A stretch of DNA of 64,000 nucleotides, taken from the NCBI GenBank assembly GCA_023700805.1, contig JAMPYF010000001.1, positions 265,253 to 329,252 of the forward strand, written 5' to 3'. Positions 25,480 to 36,215 of this stretch are shown here, in pieces. Below the pieces are notes generated by a model that was not told where the DNA came from, did no database searches, and saw nothing but the letters and a program-made list of their open reading frames with translations. The first letter of the stretch is position 1. Each line of letters starts with the position of its first letter. The stretch comes from Sulfuritalea sp. Lineage in GTDB: Bacteria; Pseudomonadota; Gammaproteobacteria; Burkholderiales; Rhodocyclaceae. The position numbers and the translations under genes were made by a program.

Positions 25480-26154
25480 ATGACGGACGAGCGCAGGCAG
25501 GACCTCGATCTCCTGCTCGATGAGATACGCGAGGAAATGCGCTGCACCCGCCACTACACCGGGCGCGCGGCGCTCGATCAACGGGTCGTCGCGGCGCTCG
25601 GCGCGGTGCCGCGCCATGCCTTCGTGCCGGACGAGCTACAATACGGCGCCTATGCCAATCGCCCCCTGCCGATCGGCCATGGGCAAACCATCTCGCAGCC
25701 CTACATCGTGGCCCTGATGACCGACCTGATCCGGCCCCGGGCCGACGATGTGGTGCTGGAAATCGGCACCGGCTCGGGCTACCAGGCGGCGATCCTGTCG
25801 CGGCTGGTGAAGCAGGTTTATTCGATGGAAATCGTGGACGCGCTGGCGCTGCAAGCCGCCGCCCGCCTGCAGCGCCTGGGCTACGACAACGTCGAGGTGA
25901 GGGCCGGCAACGGCCGCCAGGGTTGGCCGCAGCATGCGCCTTACGATGCGATCCTGGTGACCGCCGCCGCGATGTCGATTCCCGCCGCGCTGATCGAGCA
26001 GCTCAAACCGGGCGGCAGCCTCGTCATCCCGCTCGGCGCCCAGCATGACGCGCAGGACCTAGTGCTGGTAAGCAAGGACGCGGACGGACGCATCGAGAAA
26101 AGGAGCGTGCTGCCGGTAGTCTTCGTGCCCCTGACCGGGGCGCAGGACCGCTGA
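25480..26154 (+). CDS. pcm: Protein-L-isoaspartate O-methyltransferase
   Basis: 224 residues. It transfers a methyl group from SAM to isoaspartyl residues, starting repair of aged proteins. Family marks are GHGQTISQPYIVALMTDLI, the SAM loop VLEIGTGSGYQAAILS, MEIVDALA, and YDAILVTAAAMSIPAALIEQLKPGG. I start it at the ATG at 25480; the open frame upstream overlaps the antisense small gene and lacks family similarity. It appears monocistronic rather than in the usual surE-pcm-nlpD arrangement. Confidence 0.88.
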   Translation: MTDERRQDLDLLLDEIREEMRCTRHYTGRAALDQRVVAALGAVPRHAFVPDELQYGAYANRPLPIGHGQTISQPYIVALMTDLIRPRADDVVLEIGTGSGYQAAILSRLVKQVYSMEIVDALALQAAARLQRLGYDNVEVRAGNGRQGWPQHAPYDAILVTAAAMSIPAALIEQLKPGGSLVIPLGAQHDAQDLVLVSKDADGRIEKRSVLPVVFVPLTGAQDR

Positions 26155-26279
26155 GCGGAGGCCCTTGACCTGCATCAGTTGACCGCGGCCCATGCAGGCG
26201 GATAGTGTCGAGAAACCGCGGCGGCATGCGCTGCGCCGGGGATGCATTCGAAGCGGATATTTGGAGAGGAGAAGCGACC

Positions 26280-26516
26280 GTGAGCAGCCATGAGAACAAG
26301 ACCAGGGTGACCATCCTGACCGGAACCTACCGCATCAAGGGTTACATCGACCTGCTGCCCGGCGCCCGCGTCACCGACTACATGCAGGAGTCGCGGGAGT
26401 TCGTCGCGGTGATGGATGCCGAGATCTACGAAGCGGAAGTGGCGGGCCGGCAGGTGCTGATGGCCCCGTTCATCGACGTTAACCGCAACCACATCCAGAT
26501 CATCACGCTCTGCTAG
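26280..26516 (+). CDS. Conserved hypothetical protein (DUF6812-like)
   Basis: 78 residues from a GTG at 26280 with GGAGAGGAG upstream. The sequence (VTILTGTYRIKGYIDLLPGARVTDYMQES, then FVAVMDAEIYEAEVAGRQVLMAPFIDVNRNHI) looks like a small all-beta protein that remodels or binds a surface. Similar proteins occur widely in beta- and gammaproteobacteria without a known role. It precedes the alcohol dehydrogenase gene by 35 bases on the same strand. Confidence 0.65.
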   Translation: MSSHENKTRVTILTGTYRIKGYIDLLPGARVTDYMQESREFVAVMDAEIYEAEVAGRQVLMAPFIDVNRNHIQIITLC

Positions 26517-26551
26517 GCCGCCGGGACGGCCGGTCCTGTTGCGCCGAAGCC

Positions 26552-27565
26552 ATGATGACCCGCATGCGCGCCATGCTCTTTGAGCGGCCCGGAATGCCGC
26601 TGCGCCTGGTCGAGCTGCCGCTGCCGCAACCGGGCCGCGGCGAGCTGCTGATCGAGGTGGAAGCCTGCGGCGTCTGCCGCACCGACCTGCACCTGATCGA
26701 CGGCGAATTGCCGCATCCCCTGCTGCCGGTGATTCCCGGCCACGAGATCGTCGGCCGCATCGCCGCCTGCGGCGCCGATGTCACGGACATGCCGATCGGC
26801 CGCCGCGTCGGCGTGCCCTGGCTGGGCTGGACCTGCGGCACCTGCGGCTTTTGCCGCAGCGGGCGCGAAAACCTGTGCGACGCGGCGCGCTTCACCGGCT
26901 ACCGGATCAACGGCGGTTATGCCGAATACACGGTGGCCGATGCGCGCTACTGCTTTCCCCTGCCGGCCGACGACGATGCGGCCGGCGACGCCGCGCCACT
27001 GGCGCCGCTGCTGTGCGCGGGGCTGATCGGCTACCGGGCCCTGCGCATGGCCGGCGGCGCGCACCGTGTCGGCATCTACGGCTTCGGCGCGGCGGCGCAT
27101 ATCGTCGCCCAGGTGCTGAAATTCCAGGGCCGCGAGTTCCATGCCTACACCCGGCCCGGCGACCTCGCCAGCCAGGCCTTCGCGCGCGGCCTCGGTGCGG
27201 CCTGGGCCGGCGGCAGCGATCAGGCGGCGCCCACGCCGACCGATGCCGCGCTGATCTTCGCCCCGGCCGGCGCCCTGGTGCCGCTGGCGCTGCGCCGCCT
27301 GGAGAAAGGCGGCACGGTGATCTGCGCCGGGATACACATGAGCGAGATTCCGGCCTTTCCCTACGACATCCTCTGGGGCGAACGCAGCATCCGTTCGGTG
27401 GCCAACCTGACCCGCAAGGACGGCCTGGAATTTCTCGAACTCGCGCCGCGAATCCCGGTTCGGACCGAGATCCACCGCTTTGCGCTGGAGCACGCCAACG
27501 AAGCGCTGCAACAATTGCGGCGCGGCGCATTCCAGGGTGCGGCAGTGCTGACGATGAAGGGCTAG
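26552..27565 (+). CDS. Zinc-dependent alcohol dehydrogenase family protein
   Basis: 337 residues of the medium-chain dehydrogenase family. The catalytic zinc site is intact (C42 in CGVCRTDLH, GHE at 63-65). The structural zinc lobe has C95, C98, C101 and C109 (CGTCGFCRSGRENLC). The nucleotide-binding part shows GIYGFGAAAHIVAQV, a slightly altered GxGxxG. It resembles AdhA/AdhP-like enzymes that interconvert aldehydes and alcohols with NAD(P). Two ATG codons are possible (26552 and 26567). It ends four bases before the converging Lon-like gene. Confidence 0.85.
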   Translation: MMTRMRAMLFERPGMPLRLVELPLPQPGRGELLIEVEACGVCRTDLHLIDGELPHPLLPVIPGHEIVGRIAACGADVTDMPIGRRVGVPWLGWTCGTCGFCRSGRENLCDAARFTGYRINGGYAEYTVADARYCFPLPADDDAAGDAAPLAPLLCAGLIGYRALRMAGGAHRVGIYGFGAAAHIVAQVLKFQGREFHAYTRPGDLASQAFARGLGAAWAGGSDQAAPTPTDAALIFAPAGALVPLALRRLEKGGTVICAGIHMSEIPAFPYDILWGERSIRSVANLTRKDGLEFLELAPRIPVRTEIHRFALEHANEALQQLRRGAFQGAAVLTMKG

Positions 27566-27568
27566 CCC

Positions 27569-30028
27569 CTAATCGCGGTCGCCGCCGGCCGTCTTGCTGC
27601 GGTGGCGGCGCCGTCCGCCGGCGGCGAAGGACTGGCGCGCCTGCGACATCTCGGCCATGCGTGTGGCGACCAGGTAGTTGATGCTGCCTTCCGGCACCAC
27701 GCCTTCGTCATCCGGTTCGCCGGCGACGATGCCGGTCAGGAGTTCGATGGCCTGTTCGACGGTGGCCACGGCATAGATGCGGAATTTCTCTTCCGCCGCC
27801 GCGGCGACGACGTCGGCGCGCAGCATCAGATGCTTCAGGTTGGCTTCGGGAATCAGCACGCCCTGGCGGCCGGTGAGGCCGCGCAGGCGGCAGATGTCGA
27901 AAAAGCCTTCGATTTTTTCGTTCACGCCGCCGATGGCCTGGACCATGCCGAACTGATTGACCGAACCGGTGATCGCCAGCGACTGGTCGATCGGCGCGCC
28001 GGACAGCGCCGAGAGCAGCGCGCAAAGCTCGGCCAGCGAGGCGCTGTCGCCCTCGACCGGGCCGTAGGACTGCTCGAACACCAGGCTCGCCGAGAGCGAC
28101 AGCGGAACCTGGCTGGAGTAGCGCGTGGCGAGGAAGGACGACAGGATCATCACGCCCTTGGAATGGATCGGGCCGCCCATCTCGGTCTCGCGCTCGATGT
28201 CGATCACGTCGCCCTCGCCGACCCTGACGGTGGCCGTGATGCGCACCGGATGGGCGAAGCGGAAGTCGCCGAGTTCGATCACCGCGAGGCCGTTGATCTG
28301 GCCGACATGGCCGCCGCTGGACGTGATCAGCAGGGTATTTTCGAGTATCGCCTTCTGGTAGTGCTCGCGCATGCGGTCATGGCGCCGGACGCGGGCATCC
28401 AGCGCCGCCTCGACGTCCTCTGCGCCGACCGCGGCGCGGCCCGCGCGCTGCGCGCAGTGCTCGGCCTCGTGCAGCAGGTTGGCGATCTGCCGGGTGTTGG
28501 TGGAGAGCCGCTGCGCGTCGCCGACCAGGCGCGCCGACTGCTCGATGACGCGCGCCACGGCGGCGCGCGCGAAGGGGCGCAGGCCGTCGCGGCGGCACAG
28601 GTCGGCGATGCGCCGCGCCAGGTGGCGGGTGTTCTCGTCGCTGCGCTCGACGTCGGTTTCGAAGTCGGCGGCGACGGGGAACAGCTCGCTGAACTCGGGA
28701 TCGTATTCCTTGAGCAGGTAGTAGAGCAGCGGCTCGCCGAACAGCACCACCTTGCACGACAGCGCGATCGGCGCCGGCAGCAGCGGCAGTGAGCTGGCGA
28801 AACCCAGGGCGCGGTCGAGCGATTCGATGCGGATTTCTCCGGCCTTCAGGGTGCGCTTCAAAGCTTCCCAGGCGAAAGGCTGGCGCAGCACCTTGTCGGC
28901 ATCGAGCAGCAGGAAACCGCCGTTGGCGCGATGCAGGGCGCCGGCCTTGATCAGCGTGAAATTGGTAACCAGGGTGCCCATATGGGCGATGTGGTCGACC
29001 CGTCCGAGCAGATTGGGGAAGGTCGGATTGTCCTCGACAATGATCGGCGCCGCCTGGCTGCCGCCGTGATCCACCAGCAGGTTGGCGTGGTAGCGCTGCA
29101 CCGAGATGCCGTCGCCGGTGAGTTCGAAGCCCTCGCTGTCGCCGTGCTGCTCGCGCAGGCTTTCGCCGTATTCGACGATGTCGGCCAGCACCTCGTCGAG
29201 GAAGCTCAGCACGTTCGCCAGCCCGGCGTAGCGTTCCTTGAGTTCGTCGATCAGGTGGCCGATGGCGAGGCTCATAGTGTCGCGGCCGAGCTGCTTCAAT
29301 TGCCCCTGCATATCACGCCGCCAGCGCGGGAACTGGTGCATGAGCTTTTGCAGGCGTTCGCCGAATTCCTCGATCAGGTGGCCCAGGCGCAGCTTCTCTT
29401 CGTCGGGCAGCGCGGCAAAGACGTCGGGCGTCATCGGCTCCTCGCCGGCCAGCGGGGCGAAGGCGAAGCCCTGGGCGGTGCGCACCAGCGCTATCCCCTG
29501 CTTGCGGGATTCGTCGCCGAGCTCGTTCAGGGCCGTGGTTTCGCGCTGCTTCAATTCGTTCTGGATGGCCTCGGCATGGGTGCGGAAATCCTCGCTGTCG
29601 AAGGCCGCGGCGATCGCCGGCTCGAGTTCCTCGATCAGACGCTGCATGTCGCGCCGCAGCTCGGCGCCACGCCCCGCCGGCAGGGTCAGGACGCGCGGCG
29701 ACTGGGCATCGGCGAAATTATTGACGTAGCAGTAGTCGTCCGGCGCCGCCTGACTGGCGGCCTTGGCCTGCAGCAGCGTGCGTACGTCGTCGTGACGGTT
29801 GCTGCCCGGCTCGCCGAGCACGAACAGGTTGTAGCCGGGACGCGCAATGTCGATCGCGAAGCGTACCGCCTCGACCGCCCGCCGCTGGCCGAAAATCTCG
29901 TCCAGCGGCGGCAGCTGGTCGGAAGTCTCGAAGTCGAGCAGGACGGGATCGCAGGCACGATACAGCGCCTGCGGAGCAACGGGTTTGAGATCGGTCACGG
30001 CGGGTGGGCTCGGTTGATTTGCGCTCAT
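27569..30028 (-). CDS. Lon-like ATP-dependent protease (LonB/AAA family)
   Basis: 819 residues from the ATG at 30028. It differs from classical Lon: a divergent AAA region (FGQRRAVEAVRFAIDIARPGYNLFVLGEPGS, then FLLLDADKVLRQPFAWEALKRTLK) contains a long helical insertion with coiled-coil character (about 120-260). The C-terminal Lon protease domain has the catalytic Ser in GPVEGDSASLAELCALLSAL and the Lys in VNEKIEGFFDICR. It degrades damaged proteins in the cytoplasm. Repeat copy 5 lies about 110 bases upstream. Gene ends tail to tail with the alcohol dehydrogenase. Confidence 0.88.
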   Translation of the reverse strand: MSANQPSPPAVTDLKPVAPQALYRACDPVLLDFETSDQLPPLDEIFGQRRAVEAVRFAIDIARPGYNLFVLGEPGSNRHDDVRTLLQAKAASQAAPDDYCYVNNFADAQSPRVLTLPAGRGAELRRDMQRLIEELEPAIAAAFDSEDFRTHAEAIQNELKQRETTALNELGDESRKQGIALVRTAQGFAFAPLAGEEPMTPDVFAALPDEEKLRLGHLIEEFGERLQKLMHQFPRWRRDMQGQLKQLGRDTMSLAIGHLIDELKERYAGLANVLSFLDEVLADIVEYGESLREQHGDSEGFELTGDGISVQRYHANLLVDHGGSQAAPIIVEDNPTFPNLLGRVDHIAHMGTLVTNFTLIKAGALHRANGGFLLLDADKVLRQPFAWEALKRTLKAGEIRIESLDRALGFASSLPLLPAPIALSCKVVLFGEPLLYYLLKEYDPEFSELFPVAADFETDVERSDENTRHLARRIADLCRRDGLRPFARAAVARVIEQSARLVGDAQRLSTNTRQIANLLHEAEHCAQRAGRAAVGAEDVEAALDARVRRHDRMREHYQKAILENTLLITSSGGHVGQINGLAVIELGDFRFAHPVRITATVRVGEGDVIDIERETEMGGPIHSKGVMILSSFLATRYSSQVPLSLSASLVFEQSYGPVEGDSASLAELCALLSALSGAPIDQSLAITGSVNQFGMVQAIGGVNEKIEGFFDICRLRGLTGRQGVLIPEANLKHLMLRADVVAAAAEEKFRIYAVATVEQAIELLTGIVAGEPDDEGVVPEGSINYLVATRMAEMSQARQSFAAGGRRRHRSKTAGGDRD

Positions 30029-30140
30029 ATGTCCGGCACGACCCGCTGCGGTGCCATGGCTTGCGCGACCCGGCGGGATGGCGGAATTATGCCGGCAAAT
30101 TCGCTGCGCGAGCATGCGGCCCGTCAAACGCCGCTCCGAA

Positions 30141-30153
30141 AGTTGGCGCTGAC
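30141..30153 (-). repeat. Dispersed repeat, copy 5 (partial)
   Basis: AGTTGGCGCTGAC on the plus strand, i.e. GTCAGCGCCAACT on the minus strand, upstream of the Lon-like gene. A CATAAT-like -10 follows it on the minus strand. Confidence 0.45.
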
Positions 30154-30219
30154 GGCGCGGCGGCAGTCGCTGTCGCTTCGCGGCCAGGCGACGGCGCCGC
30201 CAGCGCCACGCCGACAGGA

Positions 30220-30549
30220 CTACACGCAGCCGGTGGGCTTGGGCATTCCCGCGTAACGCGCCGCCTGCTTGGCCGGGCCGTAGGGGAACAGGTCGAACAA
30301 ATACTTCTTGTCGCCGAACTGTTCGCCCAGCGAGTCGCCGATCAGCTTCGACATGACGCGCAGGTTCGGCGCCGTGCCGTTTTCGGCGTAGTACTCGCGG
30401 ATCCAGCGCACCACCTGCCAGTGCTCGTCGGCCAGCGCCAGCTGGTCGCGCTCGGCGAGGCACTTGGCGACGTCCTCGCTCCAGTCGTCGAGCGACGCCA
30501 GGTAGCCTTCGGCGTCGGTTTCAATTTCACGGCCATTTACGTTGATCAT
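30220..30549 (-). CDS. tusE: TusE/DsrC/DsvC family sulfur relay protein
   Basis: 109 residues of the DsrC fold: VNGREIETDAEGYLASLDDWSEDVA at the start and the C-terminal arm KYLFDLFPYGPAKQAARYAGMPKPTGCV (in parts). The penultimate Cys is present, but the second arm Cys found in true DsrC (about 11 residues earlier) is replaced by Ala/Arg, so this is the TusE type that accepts persulfide for tRNA thiolation, not the dissimilatory type. It is monocistronic here, with a TATAAT sequence about 50 bases upstream. Confidence 0.85.
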   Translation of the reverse strand: MINVNGREIETDAEGYLASLDDWSEDVAKCLAERDQLALADEHWQVVRWIREYYAENGTAPNLRVMSKLIGDSLGEQFGDKKYLFDLFPYGPAKQAARYAGMPKPTGCV

Positions 30550-30599
30550 GTTCTTGTCTCTCTGTGAGGGTTGGGGTATTACTTGACTAATTTTGTCGG

Positions 30600-30605
30600 A
30601 TTATA
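30600..30605 (-). promoter_or_regulatory. Candidate -10 element of tusE
   Basis: TATAAT on the minus strand, about 50 bases upstream of the tusE start. No convincing -35 element at normal spacing. Confidence 0.35.
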
Positions 30606-30826
30606 GGATGAAGATCGGGCAGACGCATAGAGTCTTCTGCGCCGGCCATCGCATAGTCTTATTCTTTGAGGGCGGCCCGGCCCGGCTTCGGCGGCCCCCC
30701 GACCACGGTGCTATGGACGCCCGCCCCCCAAATCCGGATAATTCGACCCGAACCGTTTGACGATGACCTGCGTGGATGGGTACTCCCGGCGCAGGTCAAT
30801 TTTTTCCCCTGTTTCGAAAGTGCACC

Positions 30827-32719
30827 ATGGCCGCCGTCATGTCCCAAGTGGCACCCCCACCCGCCGCCAGCCGGCTCCTGCTTTCCGGCAACGAAGCCGT
30901 TGCCCGCGCCGTCTGGGAATCCGGCGTGCGCGTCGCCGCCGCCTATCCCGGCACCCCGGCCACCGAGATCATCGAATCCTTGGCGCGCTACCCCGACCTG
31001 CACGCCGAATGGTCGGTCAATGAGAAGGTCTCGATGGAAGTCGCGCTGGGTGCCTCGATGACCGGCGCCCGGGCCTTCTGCGCCATGAAGCACGTCGGCC
31101 TCAATGTCGCCAGCGACTGCCTGATGACCATGACCATCACCGGCGCCTACGGCGGCCTGGTAATCGCCGTGGCTGACGACGTCGGCATGTCCTCGTCGCA
31201 GAACGAGCAGGATTCGCGCTTCTGGGGCCGCTTCGCGCACATCCCGGTGCTGGAGCCGGCGGATTCGCAGGAAGCCTACGAGATGGCCAAGTTCGCCTTC
31301 GGCCTCTCCGAGCAATACGAAACGCCGGTACTGCTGCGCCTGACCACGCGCATCTGCCACGTCAAGGGACTGGTCTGCGTCGGCGAGCGCGAGGCGCATG
31401 AACCGGCCGGCTTCATCAAGAATCCGCAGCGCTGGGTCATGGTGCCGGCCCATGCCAAGGTACGCATCCCCGGCCTGTTCCAGCGCGACGAGACGCTGCG
31501 CGGCGTCTCCGAAAGCTCGCCGCTCAACATCCTCGAAGCGGGTTCCGACCGCAGCGTCGGCTTCGTGACCTCGGGCCCGGCCTACATGCACGTCAAGGAA
31601 GCCTTCCCGAATGCGCCGGTGCTGAAGCTGGGCCTTTCCTACCCCTGGCCACCGGAGAAGGTGCGCGCACTGGCGGCGATGTGCGACAAACTGCTGGTGG
31701 TCGAGGAAACCGAGAAAATCCTGGAGACCGAAATCAAGGCCGCCGGCATCAGTTGCCACGGCAAGGACGTGCTGCCGAGCATGGGCGAACTGTCGCCGCA
31801 GGTGCTGAGCCCGGCGGTAGACCGCCTGCTCGGCAAGCCGGTGCCGCCGCCCACCCCTGCCGCCGCACCGCCCAAGGTCTTCCCGCGGCCGCCGACGCTG
31901 TGCGCCTCCTGTCCGCACATGGGCATGTACTACACGCTGTCGCAGATCAAGAACATCATCGTCACCGGCGACATCGGCTGCTATACGCTGGGCGCCGGCC
32001 ACCCGTGGAATGCGCTGGACACCACGATCTGCATGGGCGCGACGATGGGCGTGGCGCTGGGCATGGACAAGGGCCGCGGCGCGGTGGACAAGAACAAGCG
32101 GATACTGGCCGTGATCGGCGATTCGACCTTCATGCACATGGGCATGCAGGGTCTGCTCGACATCACCTACAACCACGGCAACGTCACCGTCCTGCTGCTC
32201 GACAACAACACCACCGGCATGACCGGCGGCCAGGCCACCCCGGCTTCGGGCAAGGACATCCACGGCAAGGAAGCGCCGAAGGTCGACCTGTTCAAGATCG
32301 TCGAGGCACTGGGCGTGCCCAACGAACGCATCAAGGTGGTCGACCCCTACGAACTGCCGGTGCTGTTCAAGACCGTGCGCGACGAGATCAAGATCGAGGG
32401 CCCCTCGGTCATCATCGCCCGCCGGCCCTGCGTGCTGATCGAGGACTTCAAGCCCTTCCGCCCCTACCTGGTCGAGGAGGACAAGTGCACCGGCTGCGGC
32501 AATTGCATCGAGGTCGGCTGTCCGGCGATCCACGTCACGCGCCGCGAGAAGGTGATCAAGCCCTCCGGGCGCGAGGTCGAACTGGCCTTCGTCAATATCG
32601 ACAACCAGGCCTGCACCGGCTGCGGCCTCTGCGTCCAGCCCTGCGCGCCCGACGCGATCCAGCACGTGCCGCGGCGCGACATCCCGATCCACATCGTCAA
32701 GACCTCCAGCACCTCATGA
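30827..32719 (+). CDS. iorA: Indolepyruvate ferredoxin oxidoreductase, alpha subunit
   Basis: 630 residues (the start could also be the ATG at 30839). It carries a pyrimidine-binding N-terminal domain (SGNEAVARAVWESGVRVAAAYPGTPATEI), a TPP-binding domain (GDIGCYTLGAGHPWN, VIGDSTFMHMGMQGLLDITYN, then DNN) and a C-terminal ferredoxin with two clusters (CTGCGNCIEVGCPAI and CTGCGLCVQPCAPDAI). With IorB it oxidises arylpyruvates to aryl-acetyl-CoA with ferredoxin as acceptor, in aromatic amino acid or phenylacetate metabolism. It overlaps iorB by four bases. Confidence 0.92.
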   Translation: MAAVMSQVAPPPAASRLLLSGNEAVARAVWESGVRVAAAYPGTPATEIIESLARYPDLHAEWSVNEKVSMEVALGASMTGARAFCAMKHVGLNVASDCLMTMTITGAYGGLVIAVADDVGMSSSQNEQDSRFWGRFAHIPVLEPADSQEAYEMAKFAFGLSEQYETPVLLRLTTRICHVKGLVCVGEREAHEPAGFIKNPQRWVMVPAHAKVRIPGLFQRDETLRGVSESSPLNILEAGSDRSVGFVTSGPAYMHVKEAFPNAPVLKLGLSYPWPPEKVRALAAMCDKLLVVEETEKILETEIKAAGISCHGKDVLPSMGELSPQVLSPAVDRLLGKPVPPPTPAAAPPKVFPRPPTLCASCPHMGMYYTLSQIKNIIVTGDIGCYTLGAGHPWNALDTTICMGATMGVALGMDKGRGAVDKNKRILAVIGDSTFMHMGMQGLLDITYNHGNVTVLLLDNNTTGMTGGQATPASGKDIHGKEAPKVDLFKIVEALGVPNERIKVVDPYELPVLFKTVRDEIKIEGPSVIIARRPCVLIEDFKPFRPYLVEEDKCTGCGNCIEVGCPAIHVTRREKVIKPSGREVELAFVNIDNQACTGCGLCVQPCAPDAIQHVPRRDIPIHIVKTSSTS

Positions 32720-33336
32720 GCGCAAACGACATCACCAACATCCTGGTCTGCGGCATCGGCGGCCAGGGCGTCATGACCGCCACCGAGATCCTCGCCGAAG
32801 CCGCCATCGCCGAAGGGCACGACGTCAAGAAGACCGAAGTGGCCGGCATGGCGCAGCGCGGCGGCGTGGTCACCTCGCACCTGCGCTTCGGCCGCAAGGT
32901 GCTCTCGCCGCAGATCGAACCCGGCACGGTGCAGGTGCTGCTCGGCTTCGAAGGTGCGGAGGCGCTGCGCTGGTCGCACTACCTGAAGCCCGACGGCCTG
33001 GCGCTGGTGAACAACGCCAAGCTGGTGCCGCCGGTGGTCGAACTGGGCCTCTTCGATTACCCCGAGGACCCGACCGGCCAGATGCGCGCGGCGGGCCACC
33101 GCGTGGTTTCCTTCGACGCCATGTCGATCGCCCGCGACCTCGGCGAAGTGCGGCTGGGCAACACCGTCATGCTCGGCGCCATCGCCGACTACCTGCCGTT
33201 CGCGCCGGACGTGCTGCTGGCCTGCATCGTCAAGCGCTTCGCGCGCAAGGGTGAGCAGGTGGTCGACGCCAACCGCCGCGCCTTTGCCGCCGGCCGCGAA
33301 GCCGTGGCCAGGCAGCTCGCCACGCCCCCCGCCTGA
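32716..33336 (+). CDS. iorB: Indolepyruvate oxidoreductase, beta (gamma-domain) subunit
   Basis: 206 residues of the POR gamma-like family: [22 protein letters not shown], then [19 protein letters not shown] and VNNAKLVPP. It pairs with IorA to bind CoA and the 2-oxoacid. Start ATG 32716 overlaps the iorA stop. folD follows after 19 bases on the same strand, so the transcript may continue into the folate/purine/heme genes. Confidence 0.9.
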   Translation: MSANDITNILVCGIGGQGVMTATEILAEAAIAEGHDVKKTEVAGMAQRGGVVTSHLRFGRKVLSPQIEPGTVQVLLGFEGAEALRWSHYLKPDGLALVNNAKLVPPVVELGLFDYPEDPTGQMRAAGHRVVSFDAMSIARDLGEVRLGNTVMLGAIADYLPFAPDVLLACIVKRFARKGEQVVDANRRAFAAGREAVARQLATPPA

Positions 33337-33355
33337 ACTTGAAACGGAACAAGCC

Positions 33356-34203
<848 letters not shown>

Positions 34204-34207
<4 letters not shown>

Positions 34208-34704
34208 AACCCCTGGTCGGCATAGTGATGGGCTCGGATTCGGACTGGCCGGTGATGCAGGCCGCAGCCAGCGTGCTCAAGGAATTCGACGTACCCTTCG
34301 AGACCCGCGTGGTTTCCGCCCATCGCACCCCCGACCTGCTGTTCGACTATGCCGCCGTGGCGCAGGAACGCGACCTGCGCGCGATCATCGCCGGCGCCGG
34401 CGGCGCCGCGCATCTGCCGGGCATGCTGGCGGCCAAGACCATAGTTCCGGTGCTCGGCGTGCCGGTGCCGTCGAAGCACCTCAACGGCCTCGATTCCCTG
34501 CTTTCCATCGTGCAAATGCCGAAGGGCGTGCCGGTCGCCACCTTCGCCATCGGCGAGGCCGGCGCCGCCAACGCGGCGCTCACCGCGATCGCCATCATCG
34601 CCACGGCGAACGATGCTTACGGCCGCGCGCTGGCGCAGAAACTCGTGGATTTCCGCAGCCGCCAGAGCGAAAAGGTGCTGGCCATGAAGCTGCCCGATCT
34701 CTGA
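34204..34704 (+). CDS. purE: N5-carboxyaminoimidazole ribonucleotide mutase
   Basis: 166 residues of class I Pur[29 protein letters not shown] and [19 protein letters not shown]. It isomerises N5-CAIR to CAIR in de novo purine synthesis. purK is not adjacent, which is less common. The stop codon shares its last base with the hemF start (TGATG). Confidence 0.94.
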
Positions 34705-35618
34705 TGGACCTCACCCCGATCCGCGACTATTTCACCGGACTGCAGGATCGCATCGTCGGCGAACTCGAAGCCATCGAGGGATGTCCGTTTCTCAAGGATG
34801 CATGGGATCGTCCCCAGGGCGGCGGCGGCATTTCCCGCCTGATCGAGGACGGCAAGGTATTCGAGCGCGGTGGGGTCAATTTCTCCCACGTCATGGGCGA
34901 GCAGATGCCCGCCTCGGCCACCGCACACCGCCCCGAACTGGCGGGTCGCCGCTGGCAGGCGATGGGCGTCTCGCTGGTGATCCATCCGCGCAATCCCTAC
35001 TGCCCGACCTCGCACATGAATGTGCGCTTCTTCGTCGCCGAGAAGGCGGGCGAGGAACCGGTCTGGTGGTTCGGCGGCGGCATGGACCTGACGCCCTACT
35101 ACGGTTTCGCAGAAGATGCCCGGCATTTCCACCAGACCTGCAAGGATGCCCTGGCGCGCTTCGGCCCGGAGGTCCATCCGCGCTACAAGAAATGGTGCGA
35201 CGACTACTTCTTCCTCAGGCATCGCAACGAAGCGCGCGGCATCGGCGGCATTTTCTTCGACGACCTCAACGAGGGCGGTGAGGGCGGCGAAACTCCATTT
35301 CAGCGCTGCCAGGCGCTGATGCAAAGCGTCGGCGACAGTTTCACGACTGCCTACCTGCCGCTCGTCGAACGCCGCCGCGAGACGCTTTACGGTGAGCGTG
35401 AGCGCGATTTCCAGGCCTACCGGCGCGGGCGCTATGTCGAATTCAACCTGGTCTGGGATCGCGGCACCCTGTTCGGCCTGCAGTCAGGCGGACGCACCGA
35501 ATCCATCCTGATGTCGCTGCCGCCCATCGTCAAATGGCGCTACAACTGGCAGCCCGCAGCGGGCAGCGCGGAAGCAAGGCTTTACTCGGACTTCCTGCCG
35601 CCGCGCGACTGGGTATGA
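34704..35618 (+). CDS. hemF: Oxygen-dependent coproporphyrinogen III oxidase
   Basis: 304 residues of the HemF family, which converts coproporphyrinogen III to protoporphyrinogen IX with O2. Family marks include [65 protein letters not shown] and [33 protein letters not shown] (in parts). It is start-coupled to purE. The gene implies that aerobic heme synthesis is available. Confidence 0.95.
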   Translation: MDLTPIRDYFTGLQDRIVGELEAIEGCPFLKDAWDRPQGGGGISRLIEDGKVFERGGVNFSHVMGEQMPASATAHRPELAGRRWQAMGVSLVIHPRNPYCPTSHMNVRFFVAEKAGEEPVWWFGGGMDLTPYYGFAEDARHFHQTCKDALARFGPEVHPRYKKWCDDYFFLRHRNEARGIGGIFFDDLNEGGEGGETPFQRCQALMQSVGDSFTTAYLPLVERRRETLYGERERDFQAYRRGRYVEFNLVWDRGTLFGLQSGGRTESILMSLPPIVKWRYNWQPAAGSAEARLYSDFLPPRDWV

Positions 35619-35659
35619 GCCGGACGCGCGGTCGCTGACCTCTCCCTGACCAGGCGCGC

Positions 35660-36196
35660 ATGGACCACCACCGCTACAACTACTGCCCCAACTGCGCGAC
35701 GCCGCTGCGCATGCTTTCGCAGGCGGAAGACGGCGGCCCGAAGTCACGTTTGCGCTGCCCGGCCTGTGCCTGGACCCACTGGAACAATCCGACGCCCGTG
35801 CTCGCCGCGATCATCGAAATGGCCGACCGCGAGGGGCAGGTGCTGCTGGCGCGCAATGCGGCATGGACCGGCAGGATGTTCGCCCTGATCACGGGTTTCA
35901 TGGAAGCCGGCGAAACGCCGGAGGACGGCATCGCACGCGAAGTGTTCGAGGAAACCGGCTTGCGCGTCGAGGCGCCCAGACTGGTCGGCGTCTATGACTT
36001 CCAGCGCATGAACCAGCTCATCATCGCCTACCACGTGCTGGCGCGCGGCGAGATCGCCCTGTCGCCGGAGCTTGCCGAATACAAGCTGTTCCGCCCCGAA
36101 GACCTCAAGTGCTGGCGCGCCGGCACCGGCTACGCGCTGGCCGACTGGCTCACCGCGCGCGGCGTGACGCCGCAGTGGATCGAACTGCCGAACTGA
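35660..36196 (+). CDS. NUDIX hydrolase with N-terminal zinc ribbon
   Basis: 178 residues. The N-terminus has a four-cysteine zinc ribbon (YCPNCATPL ... LRCPACAW) as in NudC. The Nudix box is complete (GFMEAGETPEDGIAREVFEETG). It hydrolyses a nucleoside diphosphate-linked compound, perhaps NADH or a capped RNA end as in NudC, though it is shorter than NudC (about 260). It follows hemF by 41 bases and ends 19 bases before the converging hemY. Confidence 0.85.
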   Translation: MDHHRYNYCPNCATPLRMLSQAEDGGPKSRLRCPACAWTHWNNPTPVLAAIIEMADREGQVLLARNAAWTGRMFALITGFMEAGETPEDGIAREVFEETGLRVEAPRLVGVYDFQRMNQLIIAYHVLARGEIALSPELAEYKLFRPEDLKCWRAGTGYALADWLTARGVTPQWIELPN

Positions 36197-36215
36197 TTTC
36201 CCGGACCGTGAAACC

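Noticed and set aside
30220..30549. Reading the TusE homologue as dissimilatory DsrC
   Set aside because: The second conserved Cys of the C-terminal arm is missing and no dsr genes are nearby.
30588..30610. TTGACT with TATAGG on the plus strand as an iorA promoter
   Set aside because: Spacing is only 13 bases and the site is more than 200 bases from iorA; the TATAAT on the other strand fits tusE better.
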